Shown: one piece after another, positions 19,149-28,987 of the stretch
Position numbering within the stretch: the stretch's first letter is position 1
How the letters are laid out: each line of letters starts with the position of its first letter
From: Vibrio chagasii
GTDB taxonomy: Bacteria; Pseudomonadota; Gammaproteobacteria; Enterobacterales; Vibrionaceae
NCBI RefSeq assembly: GCF_024347355.1
Contig: NZ_AP025465.1
Coordinates: forward strand, 434,001-498,000
DNA length: 64,000 nucleotides
Reading direction: 5' to 3'
Notes under the pieces: generated by a model
Database searches by the model: none
The model's input: only the letters and a program-made list of their open reading frames with translations
Told to the model about the DNA's origin: nothing
Made by a program: the position numbers and the translations under genes

Positions 19149-20468
19149 TTACTTACTTGCTACTTTTAGACCTGCGTTTACATCAACGATGTCTTGCTCG
19201 CTTAGCGTACCAACGGCTTGACGAAGCTGAAGTACACTTAGGATGTAGTTGTAACGAGCGTCTGAGAGGTTCTTGTTCGCATCGTAAAGACGACGAGTTG
19301 AATCTAGTACGTCAACGATAGTACGAGTACCTACATCGAAACCTGCTTCCGTCGCTTCTAGAGCTGATTGAGCAGAAACAACTGATTGTTCGTAAGCGCG
19401 TAGAGCACCAATTGAAGCACTGATGTTGTTGTTAAAGGCACGTACGTCTTTAACAACGCTACGGTAAGTTGCTTCTAGATCTTCACTTGCTGCAACGTAG
19501 TTGTATTCAGCCTGTTTAGTCAAAGAAGTTGTGTTACCACCCGAGTATAGCGGTACAACTAAGTTCAAACCAATATTCAGGTTATCAGCATCGTAATCTA
19601 GACCGCTGTTCGAGCTGTTAGTTTGTTCTCCAAGTCCATAGTTGCCATCTAATGTTAGGCTTGGTAGGTGACCAGAGCTTGCTAGAGAGATGTTGTCTTT
19701 TGCTACGTCTTGAGAGATACGTGCAGCGAGTAGGCTAAGGTTCTTTTGCTCAGCCTGTTCAACAAGCGCTGCCGCTGATTCTGAGGACTTGCTTGCAGAG
19801 AAGCGGTCAGTATCTAGGATGCTCAGCTCTGAGTGCTCTTGGCCTGTGATTTCACGTAAACCTTCGTAGCTATTAGTCAAAGTGTTTTCTGCTAATACTT
19901 CGTCTGCTAAAACACCATCAAACTGAGCTTGTGCATCATGTACATCGGTAATTGCAGAAAGACCTACTTCAAAGCGTTGCTTCGTTTGCTCAAGCTGACG
20001 AGCAACGGCTGCTTTTTCTGCACGAACAAACTCTAGGTTGTCTTGAGCACGAAGTACGTCGAAGTAAGCTGTCGCTGTTCTTAGAATTAACGCTTGTTGT
20101 TCTGCCGCGTATGCTGAATCAGCCTGGCGAGCCGACTTCTCTGCGGTATCTAGAGTGATCCATGAAGAGCGTTGGTATAGCTCTTGGCTAAACCCAATGC
20201 CAACCTCCCATTGATTGTTGTCATTGCTATCATCATTGCGGTCACCACGGTTGATATCGTAACTTGCTTTTAGATTAATTTGCGGTAACAAAGAGCTACG
20301 GCTTGACGTTACTGCTTCAAAAGCGGCATCGCGCTGCGCTGCTGAACGAAGAAGCTGTGGGTCGTTCTGTTTTGCTTGGTCATAAACTTCAGCTAGCGTA
20401 TCAGCGAAAGCTGATGAACTCAGGCTGCCAATTGCTGCACTGATAAATAGTGGAAGCAGTTTTTTCAT
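19149..20468 (-). CDS. tolC: Outer-membrane channel protein TolC
   Basis: TolC is the trimeric outer-membrane duct used by multidrug efflux pumps and type I secretion. The 439-residue precursor has a signal peptide (MKKLLPLFISAAIGSLSSSAFA) and the internally repeated outer-membrane-factor domain, seen as paired helical segments such as AVARQLEQTKQRFEVGLSAI and the equivalent ALEATEAGFDVGTRTIVDVL in the second half. Its length is that of mature-core TolC without the long E. coli C-terminal tail. It is divergent from nudF, the arrangement also found in E. coli. Confidence 0.95.
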   Translation of the reverse strand: MKKLLPLFISAAIGSLSSSAFADTLAEVYDQAKQNDPQLLRSAAQRDAAFEAVTSSRSSLLPQINLKASYDINRGDRNDDSNDNNQWEVGIGFSQELYQRSSWITLDTAEKSARQADSAYAAEQQALILRTATAYFDVLRAQDNLEFVRAEKAAVARQLEQTKQRFEVGLSAITDVHDAQAQFDGVLADEVLAENTLTNSYEGLREITGQEHSELSILDTDRFSASKSSESAAALVEQAEQKNLSLLAARISQDVAKDNISLASSGHLPSLTLDGNYGLGEQTNSSNSGLDYDADNLNIGLNLVVPLYSGGNTTSLTKQAEYNYVAASEDLEATYRSVVKDVRAFNNNISASIGALRAYEQSVVSAQSALEATEAGFDVGTRTIVDVLDSTRRLYDANKNLSDARYNYILSVLQLRQAVGTLSEQDIVDVNAGLKVASK

Positions 20469-20549
20469 TTTCCTATTCCTGCCTTTAATAGAATTTTCTT
20501 TAAAAGAGTTTAACCCAGTTTGGTGGTAATTTACTCGAAACTTTGCACT

Positions 20550-20578
20550 TTTTTACATTTAACTGTCCACTTGTGCAA
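20550..20578 (-). promoter_or_regulatory. Candidate tolC promoter
   Basis: On the minus strand TTGCAC (20573-20578) and TAAAAA (20550-20555) are separated by 17 bases, about 80 bases before the tolC start. The surroundings are very A/T-rich, so the match has limited weight. Confidence 0.38.
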
Positions 20579-20639
20579 TATTTATTTTTTGAAACTTAAC
20601 TTTAATTGTAAGTTTTATATAAAAAGTTGAACCTTATCC

Positions 20640-20669
20640 TTGGTAGTTAACTCGGACAATGAGTAAACT
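20640..20669 (+). promoter_or_regulatory. Candidate nudF promoter
   Basis: TTGGTA (20640-20645) and TAAACT (20664-20669) stand 18 bases apart, about 27 bases before the nudF ATG. It would start the nudF-yqiB-cpdA-yqiA transcript. Confidence 0.4.
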
Positions 20670-20695
20670 ATAAAGATCACTTAGTGAGGTACCAA

Positions 20696-21325
20696 ATGCA
20701 ACAGTCTGACAATCAACGACATGAGTTTACTCCGCAAGATGTGGAAATAGTCTCAAAAGAGACGCTGTTTCGTGGTTTTTTCAAAATGGTTAAGTACACA
20801 TTTAAGCATAAGCTGTTTGAGGGAGGCTGGAGCCAACCGATAGAACGTGAAATGTTTGAGCGTGGTCATGCTGTCGCTTTGCTACCTTATGATCCTGTGC
20901 GCGATGAAGTGGTGATCGTTGAACAGATCCGCGTTGGTGCTTTAGAGCATGAGAACCCTTGGCAATACGAAATTGTTGCTGGGATCATTGATACCGATGA
21001 GTCGCCTCAAGATGTGGCTCGTCGTGAAGCGATGGAAGAAGCCGGAGTCGAAGTCGGAACTGTGTTGCCCATTACTTCATATTACCCTTCATCAGGTGGT
21101 TGCTCAGAAAAGCTAGATGTTTTTGTTGGCTGTGTGGATGCCACCACGGCCAAAGGGGTGCACGGATTGGATTACGAAGGTGAGGATATTCGTGTACAAG
21201 TGATGAGCCGTGAAGCCGCTTATCAGTTAGTGAAAGACGGTGTGTTTGAAAATGGAGCCACAATCATTGCGCTGCAATGGCTACAATTGAACTACCAAGA
21301 ATTACAGTCAGAGTGGGTGGCTTAA
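20696..21325 (+). CDS. nudF: ADP-ribose diphosphatase NudF
   Basis: NudF hydrolyses ADP-ribose to AMP and ribose-5-phosphate. The 209-residue protein matches E. coli NudF along its length (DVEIVSKETLYRGFF-like start; GHAVALLPYDPVRDEVV) and has the Nudix box GIIDTDESPQDVARREAMEE followed by AGVE. I chose the ATG at 20696 with GAGGT six bases upstream, rather than the GTG at 20684 that overlaps this site. It is divergent from tolC and heads a four-gene cluster with yqiB, cpdA and yqiA, which leads to parEC as in E. coli. Confidence 0.94.
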   Translation: MQQSDNQRHEFTPQDVEIVSKETLFRGFFKMVKYTFKHKLFEGGWSQPIEREMFERGHAVALLPYDPVRDEVVIVEQIRVGALEHENPWQYEIVAGIIDTDESPQDVARREAMEEAGVEVGTVLPITSYYPSSGGCSEKLDVFVGCVDATTAKGVHGLDYEGEDIRVQVMSREAAYQLVKDGVFENGATIIALQWLQLNYQELQSEWVA

Positions 21326-21329
21326 CGTT

Positions 21330-21770
21330 ATGCCAAATATAGCGGTCAAAAAACCGTATCATGTTGATCTTGCTGAATTGATGCGAGTCTATGAGACGAA
21401 TTATGCCAAACTCAACGCTTTGTTACCGGTTGGGCATGAGGTTGGTGATGTCCGCTGTTACCAAGCCGTTAATATGGTGTATCAATTGACAGTGAATGAG
21501 GTCACAAAATACACCACATTAATAGATATATGTCAGAGTGACGCGATGCCAGTGTTTCCTTTGCCAAAAATGTCTGTCAGGCTATATCACGATGCTCGAG
21601 TTGCAGAAGTGTGCGCTAGTGGGGATTTTTCGCGAGTTAAAGCGAAATACGACTATCCCAACACTAAACTTCTGCAAAAGGATGAGAAATTTCAATTGAA
21701 TAAATTTCTTGGGGAATGGTTAACGTTTTGTTTAAAAACTGGTATCAGCCGTAGCCCTATTGCCTTTTAA
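21330..21770 (+). CDS. yqiB: DUF1249 family protein YqiB
   Basis: A 146-residue protein of unknown function whose homologues sit between nudF and cpdA in enterobacteria and vibrios. Visible features are the conserved start segment YHVDLAELMRVYETNYAKL, the middle segment MSVRLYHDARVAEVCA and the C-terminal NKFLGEWLTFCL. No signal peptide or membrane segment is seen. It begins four bases after nudF, so the two are probably co-transcribed. No function should be assigned beyond the family name. Confidence 0.85.
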   Translation: MPNIAVKKPYHVDLAELMRVYETNYAKLNALLPVGHEVGDVRCYQAVNMVYQLTVNEVTKYTTLIDICQSDAMPVFPLPKMSVRLYHDARVAEVCASGDFSRVKAKYDYPNTKLLQKDEKFQLNKFLGEWLTFCLKTGISRSPIAF

Positions 21771-21829
21771 TTGAGCTTATTTAAGAACACTTTTAACGTC
21801 TAAACAGTAACGTATCTGGATTTGTTATT

Positions 21830-22654
21830 TTGGAATTATCACATACTTCAAAATTTGATGAGAGCAGTATTAAGCTTGTGCAGCTAACGGATACGCATTT
21901 ATTTGCGCCGAGCAATGGCAGCTTACTAAGCATCAACACTCAAGATAGCTTTCGTGCTGTAGTCGATGGCATTGTTAGTCAGGGCTTTGACTATCAAGCG
22001 ATCTTAGCGACTGGTGATATTTCTCAAGATCACAGCGCAGAGTCATACCAGAAATTTGAATCAGGGATTCAACCCTTAGAAAAACCGTGTTACTGGCTAC
22101 CTGGAAACCATGATTTTAAGCCTAATATGGGCAGTGTTTTACCATCACCACAGATTCAATGTGTCGAACATGTATTGCTGGGCGAGCGTTGGCAAATGAT
22201 CATGTTGGACTCTCAAGTGGTTGGCGTACCTCACGGACGCCTGAGCGATCAACAACTTGATTTGCTTGAGCAAAAGCTGGCGGAATTCCCTGAGCGCAAT
22301 ACCTTGGTTTTGTTGCACCATCACCCTTTGCTAGTCGGCAGTGCATGGCTCGATCAACACAATTTGAAAGATGCAGATCAGTTCTGGGATGTGGTTCAAC
22401 AGCATTCTAATGTCAAAGCGGTATTGTGTGGTCATGTTCATCAAGACATGAACCGAGAGCACCATGGTGTACAAGTTATGGCAACTCCGTCGACTTGTGT
22501 TCAGTTCAAACCGAACTCAGATGACTTCGCTGTAGATACTTTATCTCCTGGTTGGAGAGAGATTGAATTGCATCAAGACGGTACGGTGAGTACTCAAGTT
22601 CGTCGCTTGCCTAACGGGCAGTTCTTACCTGATTTTGAAGCCGCTGGTTATTAA
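21830..22654 (+). CDS. cpdA: 3',5'-cyclic-AMP phosphodiesterase CpdA
   Basis: CpdA degrades cAMP and so tempers CRP signalling. The 274-residue metallophosphoesterase carries the metal-binding motifs in order: DTHLF (with TDTH near residue 21), ATGDISQD, LPGNHDF, LLHHHPL and CGHVHQD. It aligns with E. coli CpdA to the C-terminus (TPSTCVQFKPNSDDFAVDTL). The reading frame offers only a TTG start at 21830; the next ATG falls inside the conserved domain. A clear ribosome binding site is lacking, so translation may depend on the upstream yqiB reading. Confidence 0.93.
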   Translation: MELSHTSKFDESSIKLVQLTDTHLFAPSNGSLLSINTQDSFRAVVDGIVSQGFDYQAILATGDISQDHSAESYQKFESGIQPLEKPCYWLPGNHDFKPNMGSVLPSPQIQCVEHVLLGERWQMIMLDSQVVGVPHGRLSDQQLDLLEQKLAEFPERNTLVLLHHHPLLVGSAWLDQHNLKDADQFWDVVQQHSNVKAVLCGHVHQDMNREHHGVQVMATPSTCVQFKPNSDDFAVDTLSPGWREIELHQDGTVSTQVRRLPNGQFLPDFEAAGY

Positions 22655-22666
22655 AGAAGGCTGCTA

Positions 22667-23275
22667 ATGATGTCTGAATCTATCGAGCAAACTGCGAAAC
22701 CATCACTGCTTCTCTATATTCATGGTTTTAACAGTTCATCTCGCTCTCACAAAGCGACGGTGATGACTGAGTATTGCGCCGAGCATCGTGCGGATATTAA
22801 GGTACTAACACCTCAATTGCCTAGCTTCCCGCAGCAAGCTGCACTTTACCTGCAGCAGCTGGTGGAACAATACAAAGAACAGTACCAGATCGCGTTGGTT
22901 GGCAGCTCGTTAGGTGGCTATCTTTCAACTTGGCTCAACAGCCACTATGGCTTTAAAGCGGTTGTAGTAAACCCTGCGGTGAAACCATATGAGTTACTTG
23001 TCGACTACTTAGGTGAGCAAGTAAACCCATACACAAATGAACGATATGTCTTAGAGACTAAGCATATCGATGAGTTGAAGGCATTAGATGTTCCAGCTAT
23101 CACAAAGCCAAGTGATTTCTGGTTACTTCAACAAACGGAAGATGAAGTTCTGGATTACCGACAAGCGGTAGAGAAGTATCAAGGTGCAACCCAAACAGTA
23201 GAAGAGGGTGGGGATCATAGCTTTGTTGATTTTGAACGCTACCCACAGCAAATCATCACCTTTCTAAACCTATAA
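22667..23275 (+). CDS. yqiA: YqiA-like alpha/beta-hydrolase (esterase)
   Basis: The 202-residue protein belongs to the YqiA/UPF0227 esterase family. It has the fold's opening LLYIHGFNSSSRSHKA, the nucleophile elbow GSSLGGYL near residue 84, and a late histidine in EGGDHSFVDFERY that completes the triad. Two consecutive ATGs follow AAGAAGG; I list the first. It follows cpdA by 12 bases and precedes parE, the order known from E. coli. The natural substrate is not known; the E. coli protein acts on short acyl esters. Confidence 0.88.
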   Translation: MMSESIEQTAKPSLLLYIHGFNSSSRSHKATVMTEYCAEHRADIKVLTPQLPSFPQQAALYLQQLVEQYKEQYQIALVGSSLGGYLSTWLNSHYGFKAVVVNPAVKPYELLVDYLGEQVNPYTNERYVLETKHIDELKALDVPAITKPSDFWLLQQTEDEVLDYRQAVEKYQGATQTVEEGGDHSFVDFERYPQQIITFLNL

Positions 23276-23373
23276 CCTGTTTTCTTCACTGAGTCGTTGT
23301 CTCTCTTTTTGCCTGTTATTTCATCTATCAATGGTGAAATATCATAGTTTGATGTCTTAGTTTTTGAACTAGC

Positions 23374-23405
23374 TTGACATCATTAGTCAGCTTCCAGACT
23401 ATATT
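23374..23405 (+). promoter_or_regulatory. Candidate parE promoter
   Basis: A consensus -35 box TTGACA lies at 23374-23379. The best -10 candidates are GACTAT (23397-23402, 17-base spacing) or TATATT (23400-23405, 20-base spacing). About 110 bases of leader would precede the parE ATG. Confidence 0.42.
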
Positions 23406-23515
23406 CCCCAATACTTCGCTCGTTCGCTCTGCTATGACGGTTCATAGTAATGATTCTGCTTTAGTGAAACTGGAGCCAGCGAACTGACGCAAACTTTTTG
23501 AGTAAACTCCGTATT

Positions 23516-25396
23516 ATGACTGAACAATATAATGCAAAAGACCTCGAGGTACTTGAAGGTCTCGACCCTGTGCGACACCGCCCAGGTATGTATACCGAGA
23601 CAGAAAGGCCGAACCACCTTGCCCAAGAAGTCATTGATAACTCGGTCGATGAAGCTCTAGCGGGACACGCTAAGAAAATCAAAGTTGTGCTTCATGCAGA
23701 CCAATCATTAGAAGTTACCGATGATGGCCGTGGTATGCCTGTTGATATCCACCCAGAGAAAGGTATCTCAGGTGTTGAGCTGATCCTAACCAAGCTCCAC
23801 TCTGGTGGTAAGTTCTCGAATAACAACTACAAGTTTTCTGGTGGTTTGCACGGTGTAGGTATCTCGGTAGTAAACGCCCTGTCTAAGCGTGTTGAGGTTA
23901 CGGTTCGCCGTGAAGGTGAAGTTCATGAAATCGCTCTAGAGCATGGTAAAGCGGTTACTGAACTGACGGTTACAGGCACTTGTGGTCATCGCAACAGTGG
24001 TACATCAGTACACTTCTGGCCTGACCCTAAATACTTCGATAGCTCTAAGTTTTCAACGCTTCGTCTAATCAACAATTTACGTGCGAAAGCGGTACTTTGC
24101 CCGGGGTTGGAAATCACCTTTAGCGACAAAGTGAACAATGAAGAACACAAATGGTTCTATGAAGATGGTCTAAAAGACTATCTTGCTGAAGGCGTGAAAG
24201 GTTACACCCTGTTGCCTGAAGAGCCTTATGTCGGTGAATTCGTTGCTGAAACGGAAATGGCCAACTGGGCGATCATCTGGCAGCCAGAAGGCGGCGATAT
24301 GATCACCGAGAGTTACGTGAACCTGGTACCGACTAAACAAGGCGGTACGCACGTAAACGGTCTACGCCAAGGTCTATTGGATGCAATGCGTGAGTTCTGT
24401 GAATTCCGTAATCTATTACCACGTGGCGTTAAGCTAACGGGTGATGACATCTTCGACCGCTGTTCATACGTGCTATCGGTGAAGATGCAAGATCCTCAGT
24501 TTGCAGGTCAAACAAAAGAGCGTTTATCTTCTCGTCAAACCGCAGCATTTGTTTCTGGTGTCGTAAAAGATGCCTTCAGCCTGTGGTTGAATGAAAAACC
24601 ACAACTGGCGGAGCAGTTAGCGGAAGCTTGTATTGCGAATGCGCACCGTCGTATGCGTGCCAGTAAGAAAGTAGTACGTAAGAAAGTCGCGTCTGGCCCT
24701 GCACTACCAGGTAAGCTAACGGACTGTTCGGTACAAGATTTGAATCGCACTGAAATCTTCTTCGTGGAAGGGGACTCGGCGGGTGGTTCTGCTAAGCAAG
24801 CTCGCGATCGTGAGTTCCAAGCAGTAATGCCATTGCGCGGTAAAATCCTAAATACATGGGAAGTGTCTGCAGACCAAGTATTGGCCTCTCAAGAAGTTCA
24901 TGATATCTCAGTGGCTTTGGGTATTGACCCAGACAACGACGATTTATCAGGCCTGCGTTACGGTAAGATTTGTATCCTTGCCGATGCGGACTCGGATGGA
25001 CTTCATATCGCGACACTACTATGTGCACTATTCACTCGTCACTTCAGCGCACTTGTTGAAGCGGGTCATATCTATGTAGCAATGCCGCCACTGTATCGTA
25101 TCGACTGTGGTAAAGAGGTGTTCTACGCATTGGATGACGATGAGAAGGATGGCGTACTTGAGCGCTTGTCTAAGAAGAAATCCAAAATCAACGTACAACG
25201 ATTCAAAGGTCTGGGTGAGATGAACCCACTTCAGCTACGTGAAACCACCATGGATCCAAATACTCGTCGCCTTGTTCAATTAACTATTGACGATAACGAA
25301 GCGACACTTGAGATGATGGACATGCTGCTAGGTAAAAAACGCGCTGATGATCGCCGTACATGGCTACAGACTAACGGTGATATGGCCGAGGTATAA
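23516..25396 (+). CDS. parE: DNA topoisomerase IV subunit B ParE
   Basis: ParE is the ATPase subunit of topoisomerase IV, which unlinks replicated chromosomes. The 626-residue protein matches E. coli ParE (630) throughout. It begins MTEQYNAKDLEVLEGLDPVR, has the GHKL ATPase motifs DNSVDEA, DDGRGMPV and GGLHGVG, the toprim motif EGDSAGGSA, and DADSDGLHI with acidic metal ligands. I chose the ATG at 23516 over the TTG at 23498 because it gives the conserved start. parC follows three bases after the stop, so the subunits are made together. Confidence 0.96.
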   Translation: MTEQYNAKDLEVLEGLDPVRHRPGMYTETERPNHLAQEVIDNSVDEALAGHAKKIKVVLHADQSLEVTDDGRGMPVDIHPEKGISGVELILTKLHSGGKFSNNNYKFSGGLHGVGISVVNALSKRVEVTVRREGEVHEIALEHGKAVTELTVTGTCGHRNSGTSVHFWPDPKYFDSSKFSTLRLINNLRAKAVLCPGLEITFSDKVNNEEHKWFYEDGLKDYLAEGVKGYTLLPEEPYVGEFVAETEMANWAIIWQPEGGDMITESYVNLVPTKQGGTHVNGLRQGLLDAMREFCEFRNLLPRGVKLTGDDIFDRCSYVLSVKMQDPQFAGQTKERLSSRQTAAFVSGVVKDAFSLWLNEKPQLAEQLAEACIANAHRRMRASKKVVRKKVASGPALPGKLTDCSVQDLNRTEIFFVEGDSAGGSAKQARDREFQAVMPLRGKILNTWEVSADQVLASQEVHDISVALGIDPDNDDLSGLRYGKICILADADSDGLHIATLLCALFTRHFSALVEAGHIYVAMPPLYRIDCGKEVFYALDDDEKDGVLERLSKKKSKINVQRFKGLGEMNPLQLRETTMDPNTRRLVQLTIDDNEATLEMMDMLLGKKRADDRRTWLQTNGDMAEV

Positions 25397-25399
25397 TGG

Positions 25400-27658
25400 A
25401 TGTCTAACGAAATTACATTTGATGGCGTTGAACAATTGCCAATGCGCAAGTTCACCGAAGACGCCTACTTAAACTACTCAATGTACGTGATCATGGATCG
25501 TGCATTGCCTTATATTGGTGACGGTCTTAAGCCTGTACAGCGTCGTATTATTTATGCGATGTCTGAGCTTGGTCTATCTGCCGCTTCGAAATATAAAAAA
25601 TCAGCACGTACCGTTGGTGACGTACTAGGTAAGTATCACCCACACGGTGATTCTGCATGTTACGAAGCCATGGTACTGATGGCACAGCCGTTCTCTTACC
25701 GCTACCCATTGGTAGATGGTCAAGGTAACTGGGGTGCTCCCGATGACCCGAAATCATTCGCAGCGATGCGTTATACCGAAGCGAAACTGTCTAAGTTTGC
25801 TGAGGTACTGCTTGGTGAATTAGGCCAAGGCACGGTTGAGTGGCAACCAAACTTTGATGGCACGATGAAAGAGCCACAAATGTTGCCCGCGCGTCTGCCT
25901 CATATTCTACTCAACGGTATTACTGGTATCGCGGTAGGTATGGCGACAGATATCCCACCACATAACGTGCGTGAGATTGCTGATGCGACGATTAAGCTAA
26001 TCGATAGCCCGAAAGCTGAGCTATCAGACATCATGGAAAGCGTCCAAGGCCCTGATTATCCAACAGAAGCTGAGATTATTTCTCCGAAGTCGGATATCGA
26101 AAAGATCTACAAAACGGGTCGTGGCAGCATCAAGATGCGTGCGGTTTGGCACAAAGAAGGCTCTGATATTGTTATCACAGCTCTGCCTCACCAAGTATCG
26201 GGCGCTAAGCTACTTGAGCAAATCGCTAACCAGATGCGCGCTAAGAAGCTGCCAATGGTTGATGACTTGCGCGATGAATCCGATCACGAGAACCCAACTC
26301 GTATCGTAGTGGTGCCTCGTTCGAATCGTATCGATTGTGATCAACTGATGAGTCACCTGTTTGCTTCGACAGATCTTGAGAAGAACTTCCGTGTTAACTT
26401 GAACATGATTGGCTTAGACAATCGCCCTCAAGTTAAAGGCCTAGTTCAAATTCTGAAAGAGTGGATTGAGTTCCGTCGCACAACGGTTCGCCGTCGTCTG
26501 CAACACCGTTTAGATAAAGTACTAGCTCGCCTACACATCTTGGAAGGTTTGCTGGTTGCTTACCTCAACCTTGATGAAGTAATTGAGATCATCCGAACTG
26601 AGGATGACCCTAAAGCGGTTCTAATGGAGCGCTTTGGTATTACGGAAATTCAAGCTGACGCTATCCTTGATACTAAACTTCGTCACCTTGCTAAGCTGGA
26701 AGAGATGAAAATCCGCGGCGAGCAAGATGAACTAGAGAAAGAGCGTGAGAAGCTAGAGAAGCTACTGGGCTCTGAGCGTCGTCTAAACACACTTATCAAG
26801 AAAGAAATTCAAGCTGACGCCGATAAATACGGTGATGACCGTCGTTCTCCATTAGTTGAACGTGCTGAAGCAAAAGCGATGACTGAGCGTGATTTGGTAC
26901 CTAGCGAACCAATTACTGTTGTGCTGTCTGAGAAAGGTTGGATTCGTCATGCGAAAGGGCATGAGGTTGACGCCGAAGGCTTGAACTACAAATCGGGTGA
27001 TAAATTCCTAGCGAGCGCTAAAGGTAAGAGTAATCAACAAGCGGTGTTCCTTGGTAGTGATGGCAGAAGTTACTCCCTTGAGTCTCATTCATTACCATCT
27101 GCGCGAAGTCAAGGTGAGCCGATTACCGGTCGCTTGAACATAAGCGCAGGCACCTCTATTCGCCAAGTGGTGATGGGAGAAGATGAACAGCTATGGTTAG
27201 TTGGCTCTGATGCTGGTTACGGCTTTGTTTGTAAGGGTAGCGATCTGCTGTCTAAGAACAAGAGCGGTAAAGCTCTGGTTAACCTGCCGCAATCTTCAGA
27301 AGTGATGGCACCTAGTCCGATTGCTGATTTGGAAAGTAACCAGATTCTAGCGATTACCAACCAAGGCCGCATGTTGTTGTTCCCAATAAAAGACCTACCT
27401 CAATTGAGCAAAGGTAAGGGTAACAAGATCATCAACATTCCTTCCGCGAAGGCTAAAGAGCGTGAAGAGTTTGTATCGCACCTGATGGCTATTCCTGAGA
27501 ATGCAACGCTGACCATCTACGCGGGTAAACGTAAGCTTGGCTTAAAACCGGCTGACCTTGAAAACTTCCGTGGTGAACGTGGTCGTCGTGGCGGTCTACT
27601 GCCAAGAGGCCTACAGCGTGTGACTCGCATTGATATCGAAGAGCCAAGTGAATCGTAA
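25400..27658 (+). CDS. parC: DNA topoisomerase IV subunit A ParC
   Basis: ParC carries the DNA breakage-reunion activity. The 752-residue protein has the quinolone-resistance region [16 protein letters not shown] with serine near residue 85 and glutamate four residues on, which is the unmutated pattern. The active-site tyrosine lies in [12 protein letters not shown] near residue 126. The C-terminal beta-propeller, about 500-740, ends with [21 protein letters not shown] clear terminator follows. Confidence 0.96.
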   Translation: MSNEITFDGVEQLPMRKFTEDAYLNYSMYVIMDRALPYIGDGLKPVQRRIIYAMSELGLSAASKYKKSARTVGDVLGKYHPHGDSACYEAMVLMAQPFSYRYPLVDGQGNWGAPDDPKSFAAMRYTEAKLSKFAEVLLGELGQGTVEWQPNFDGTMKEPQMLPARLPHILLNGITGIAVGMATDIPPHNVREIADATIKLIDSPKAELSDIMESVQGPDYPTEAEIISPKSDIEKIYKTGRGSIKMRAVWHKEGSDIVITALPHQVSGAKLLEQIANQMRAKKLPMVDDLRDESDHENPTRIVVVPRSNRIDCDQLMSHLFASTDLEKNFRVNLNMIGLDNRPQVKGLVQILKEWIEFRRTTVRRRLQHRLDKVLARLHILEGLLVAYLNLDEVIEIIRTEDDPKAVLMERFGITEIQADAILDTKLRHLAKLEEMKIRGEQDELEKEREKLEKLLGSERRLNTLIKKEIQADADKYGDDRRSPLVERAEAKAMTERDLVPSEPITVVLSEKGWIRHAKGHEVDAEGLNYKSGDKFLASAKGKSNQQAVFLGSDGRSYSLESHSLPSARSQGEPITGRLNISAGTSIRQVVMGEDEQLWLVGSDAGYGFVCKGSDLLSKNKSGKALVNLPQSSEVMAPSPIADLESNQILAITNQGRMLLFPIKDLPQLSKGKGNKIINIPSAKAKEREEFVSHLMAIPENATLTIYAGKRKLGLKPADLENFRGERGRRGGLLPRGLQRVTRIDIEEPSES

Positions 27659-27687
27659 AGACATTTGATGCTATCTTCGGATAAAAG

Positions 27688-27716
27688 AAAACCCAGCCTG
27701 TGAGCTGGGTTTTTTG
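27688..27716 (+). terminator. Terminator of parEC
   Basis: ACCCAGC (27691-27697) and GCTGGGT (27704-27710) flanked by an A-run and a T-run form a terminator about 30 bases after the parC stop. It may also act on degS transcripts from the other side. Confidence 0.85.
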
Positions 27717-27762
27717 TATTTGTCTGTCAGTTGTTTTGAATCGCTTACTTTTAGCGTTTGCT

Positions 27763-28827
27763 CTACAGGCGAGTATCTTCAGCAATCGTCACTTTGAGAG
27801 TCTTGTTTTCACCTTGGCGCAAGATGCCGACATCGATCACTGTACCTGGACGTAGATCGGTAACGATATCCATCACGCTCTGGCGACCATTTACCTGATT
27901 ATTGTTGATGCTGACAATAATATCTTGAGCTTCAAAACCTGCATCCGCAGCCGGACCATTTGGATCGATACCCAACACAACAATCCCACCGATATTCTTA
28001 GTACCCAACATGCGAGAAGTGACTGAGTTGATGTCTTGCCCGTCGATGCCGATATAACCACGGATCACACGACCATCAGCGATGATCTTTTCCATGATTT
28101 TATTGGCAAGTGGGTAGGGGATAGCAAATGAAATACCGTAGGTTTCCATGTCGGTCGCTTGTTGGAAAGAGGCGGTATTGATGCCGACTAACTCACCCTG
28201 AGAGTTAACCAGAGCTCCACCAGAGTTGCCTTCATTGATCGCTGCATCAGTCTGAATAAAGGCTTGATGACCGTCAGCGCTGATCGAAGAGCGGCCAGTC
28301 GCAGAGATGATACCAAAGGTGGTGGTTTGACCTAGGTTATATGGGTTACCGATAGCTAGTACTACATCACCGACGTTGGCTTTGTAATTAGGGTTGAGTG
28401 GGATCACCGGGAGGTTGTCGCCGCTGACTCTGAGTATCGCGATGTCAGTACGTTTATCTGAGCCAACTAACTGTGCTGCAGCTACTCGGCCGTCTTGAAG
28501 TGCCACAACAATTTGGTCAGCTTGAGCCACAACGTGGAAGTTGGTAATGATATAGCCTTTTTCGCTGACAATAACCCCCGAACCCAAACCTTGAGTCAGT
28601 AGTTTGTTACGATCACCTTCTGCGTATTTACGGCTGTAAATATTCACTACAGCAGGCGCAGCGCGGCGTACCGCTTGATTAAATGAAATCTGAAGAGAGC
28701 CAATATTATCGACTTTAGGGCTAGTCACATCTGCAACAATGGCTAGCCTTAGGCTAGGAAAGGCTAGAAGAATCAGCGCCGCTGAAACGAGTCCAAGGGA
28801 AATAGAACGAAATAGAAAGGACAGCAT
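27763..28827 (-). CDS. degS: Outer-membrane stress sensor protease DegS
   Basis: DegS is the membrane-anchored protease that starts the sigma-E response by cutting RseA when misfolded porins bind its PDZ domain. The 354-residue protein has an N-terminal anchor (MLSFLFRSISLGLVSAALIL), the catalytic triad in TNFHVV, DIAIL and GNSGGAL, and a single PDZ domain in the last 100 residues, which separates it from DegP/DegQ with two. It lies downstream of degQ on the same strand, as in E. coli, with a terminator between them. Confidence 0.95.
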   Translation of the reverse strand: MLSFLFRSISLGLVSAALILLAFPSLRLAIVADVTSPKVDNIGSLQISFNQAVRRAAPAVVNIYSRKYAEGDRNKLLTQGLGSGVIVSEKGYIITNFHVVAQADQIVVALQDGRVAAAQLVGSDKRTDIAILRVSGDNLPVIPLNPNYKANVGDVVLAIGNPYNLGQTTTFGIISATGRSSISADGHQAFIQTDAAINEGNSGGALVNSQGELVGINTASFQQATDMETYGISFAIPYPLANKIMEKIIADGRVIRGYIGIDGQDINSVTSRMLGTKNIGGIVVLGIDPNGPAADAGFEAQDIIVSINNNQVNGRQSVMDIVTDLRPGTVIDVGILRQGENKTLKVTIAEDTRL

Positions 28828-28916
28828 TTTTCCCTCTTCGACAGGTAAGGTGTTGAGCCTCCACGCATGGGTGACTAGTTTGAATTACTTGTGAAGCATA
28901 GCATTTTGATTCATCT

Positions 28917-28966
28917 AAATAAAAGGGAGACTGAGTAAGTTTAAAGCAAACTTACAAAGTCTCCCT
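28917..28966 (-). terminator. Long hairpin terminator downstream of degQ
   Basis: On the minus strand AGGGAGACT pairs with AGTCTCCCT, with an inner stem GTAAGTTT/AAACTTAC, followed by a T-rich stretch. It separates degQ from degS, so degS needs either read-through or its own promoter between about 28830 and 28915. Confidence 0.75.
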
Positions 28967-28987
28967 GTGTTTGTGTCAGCGAAGTAG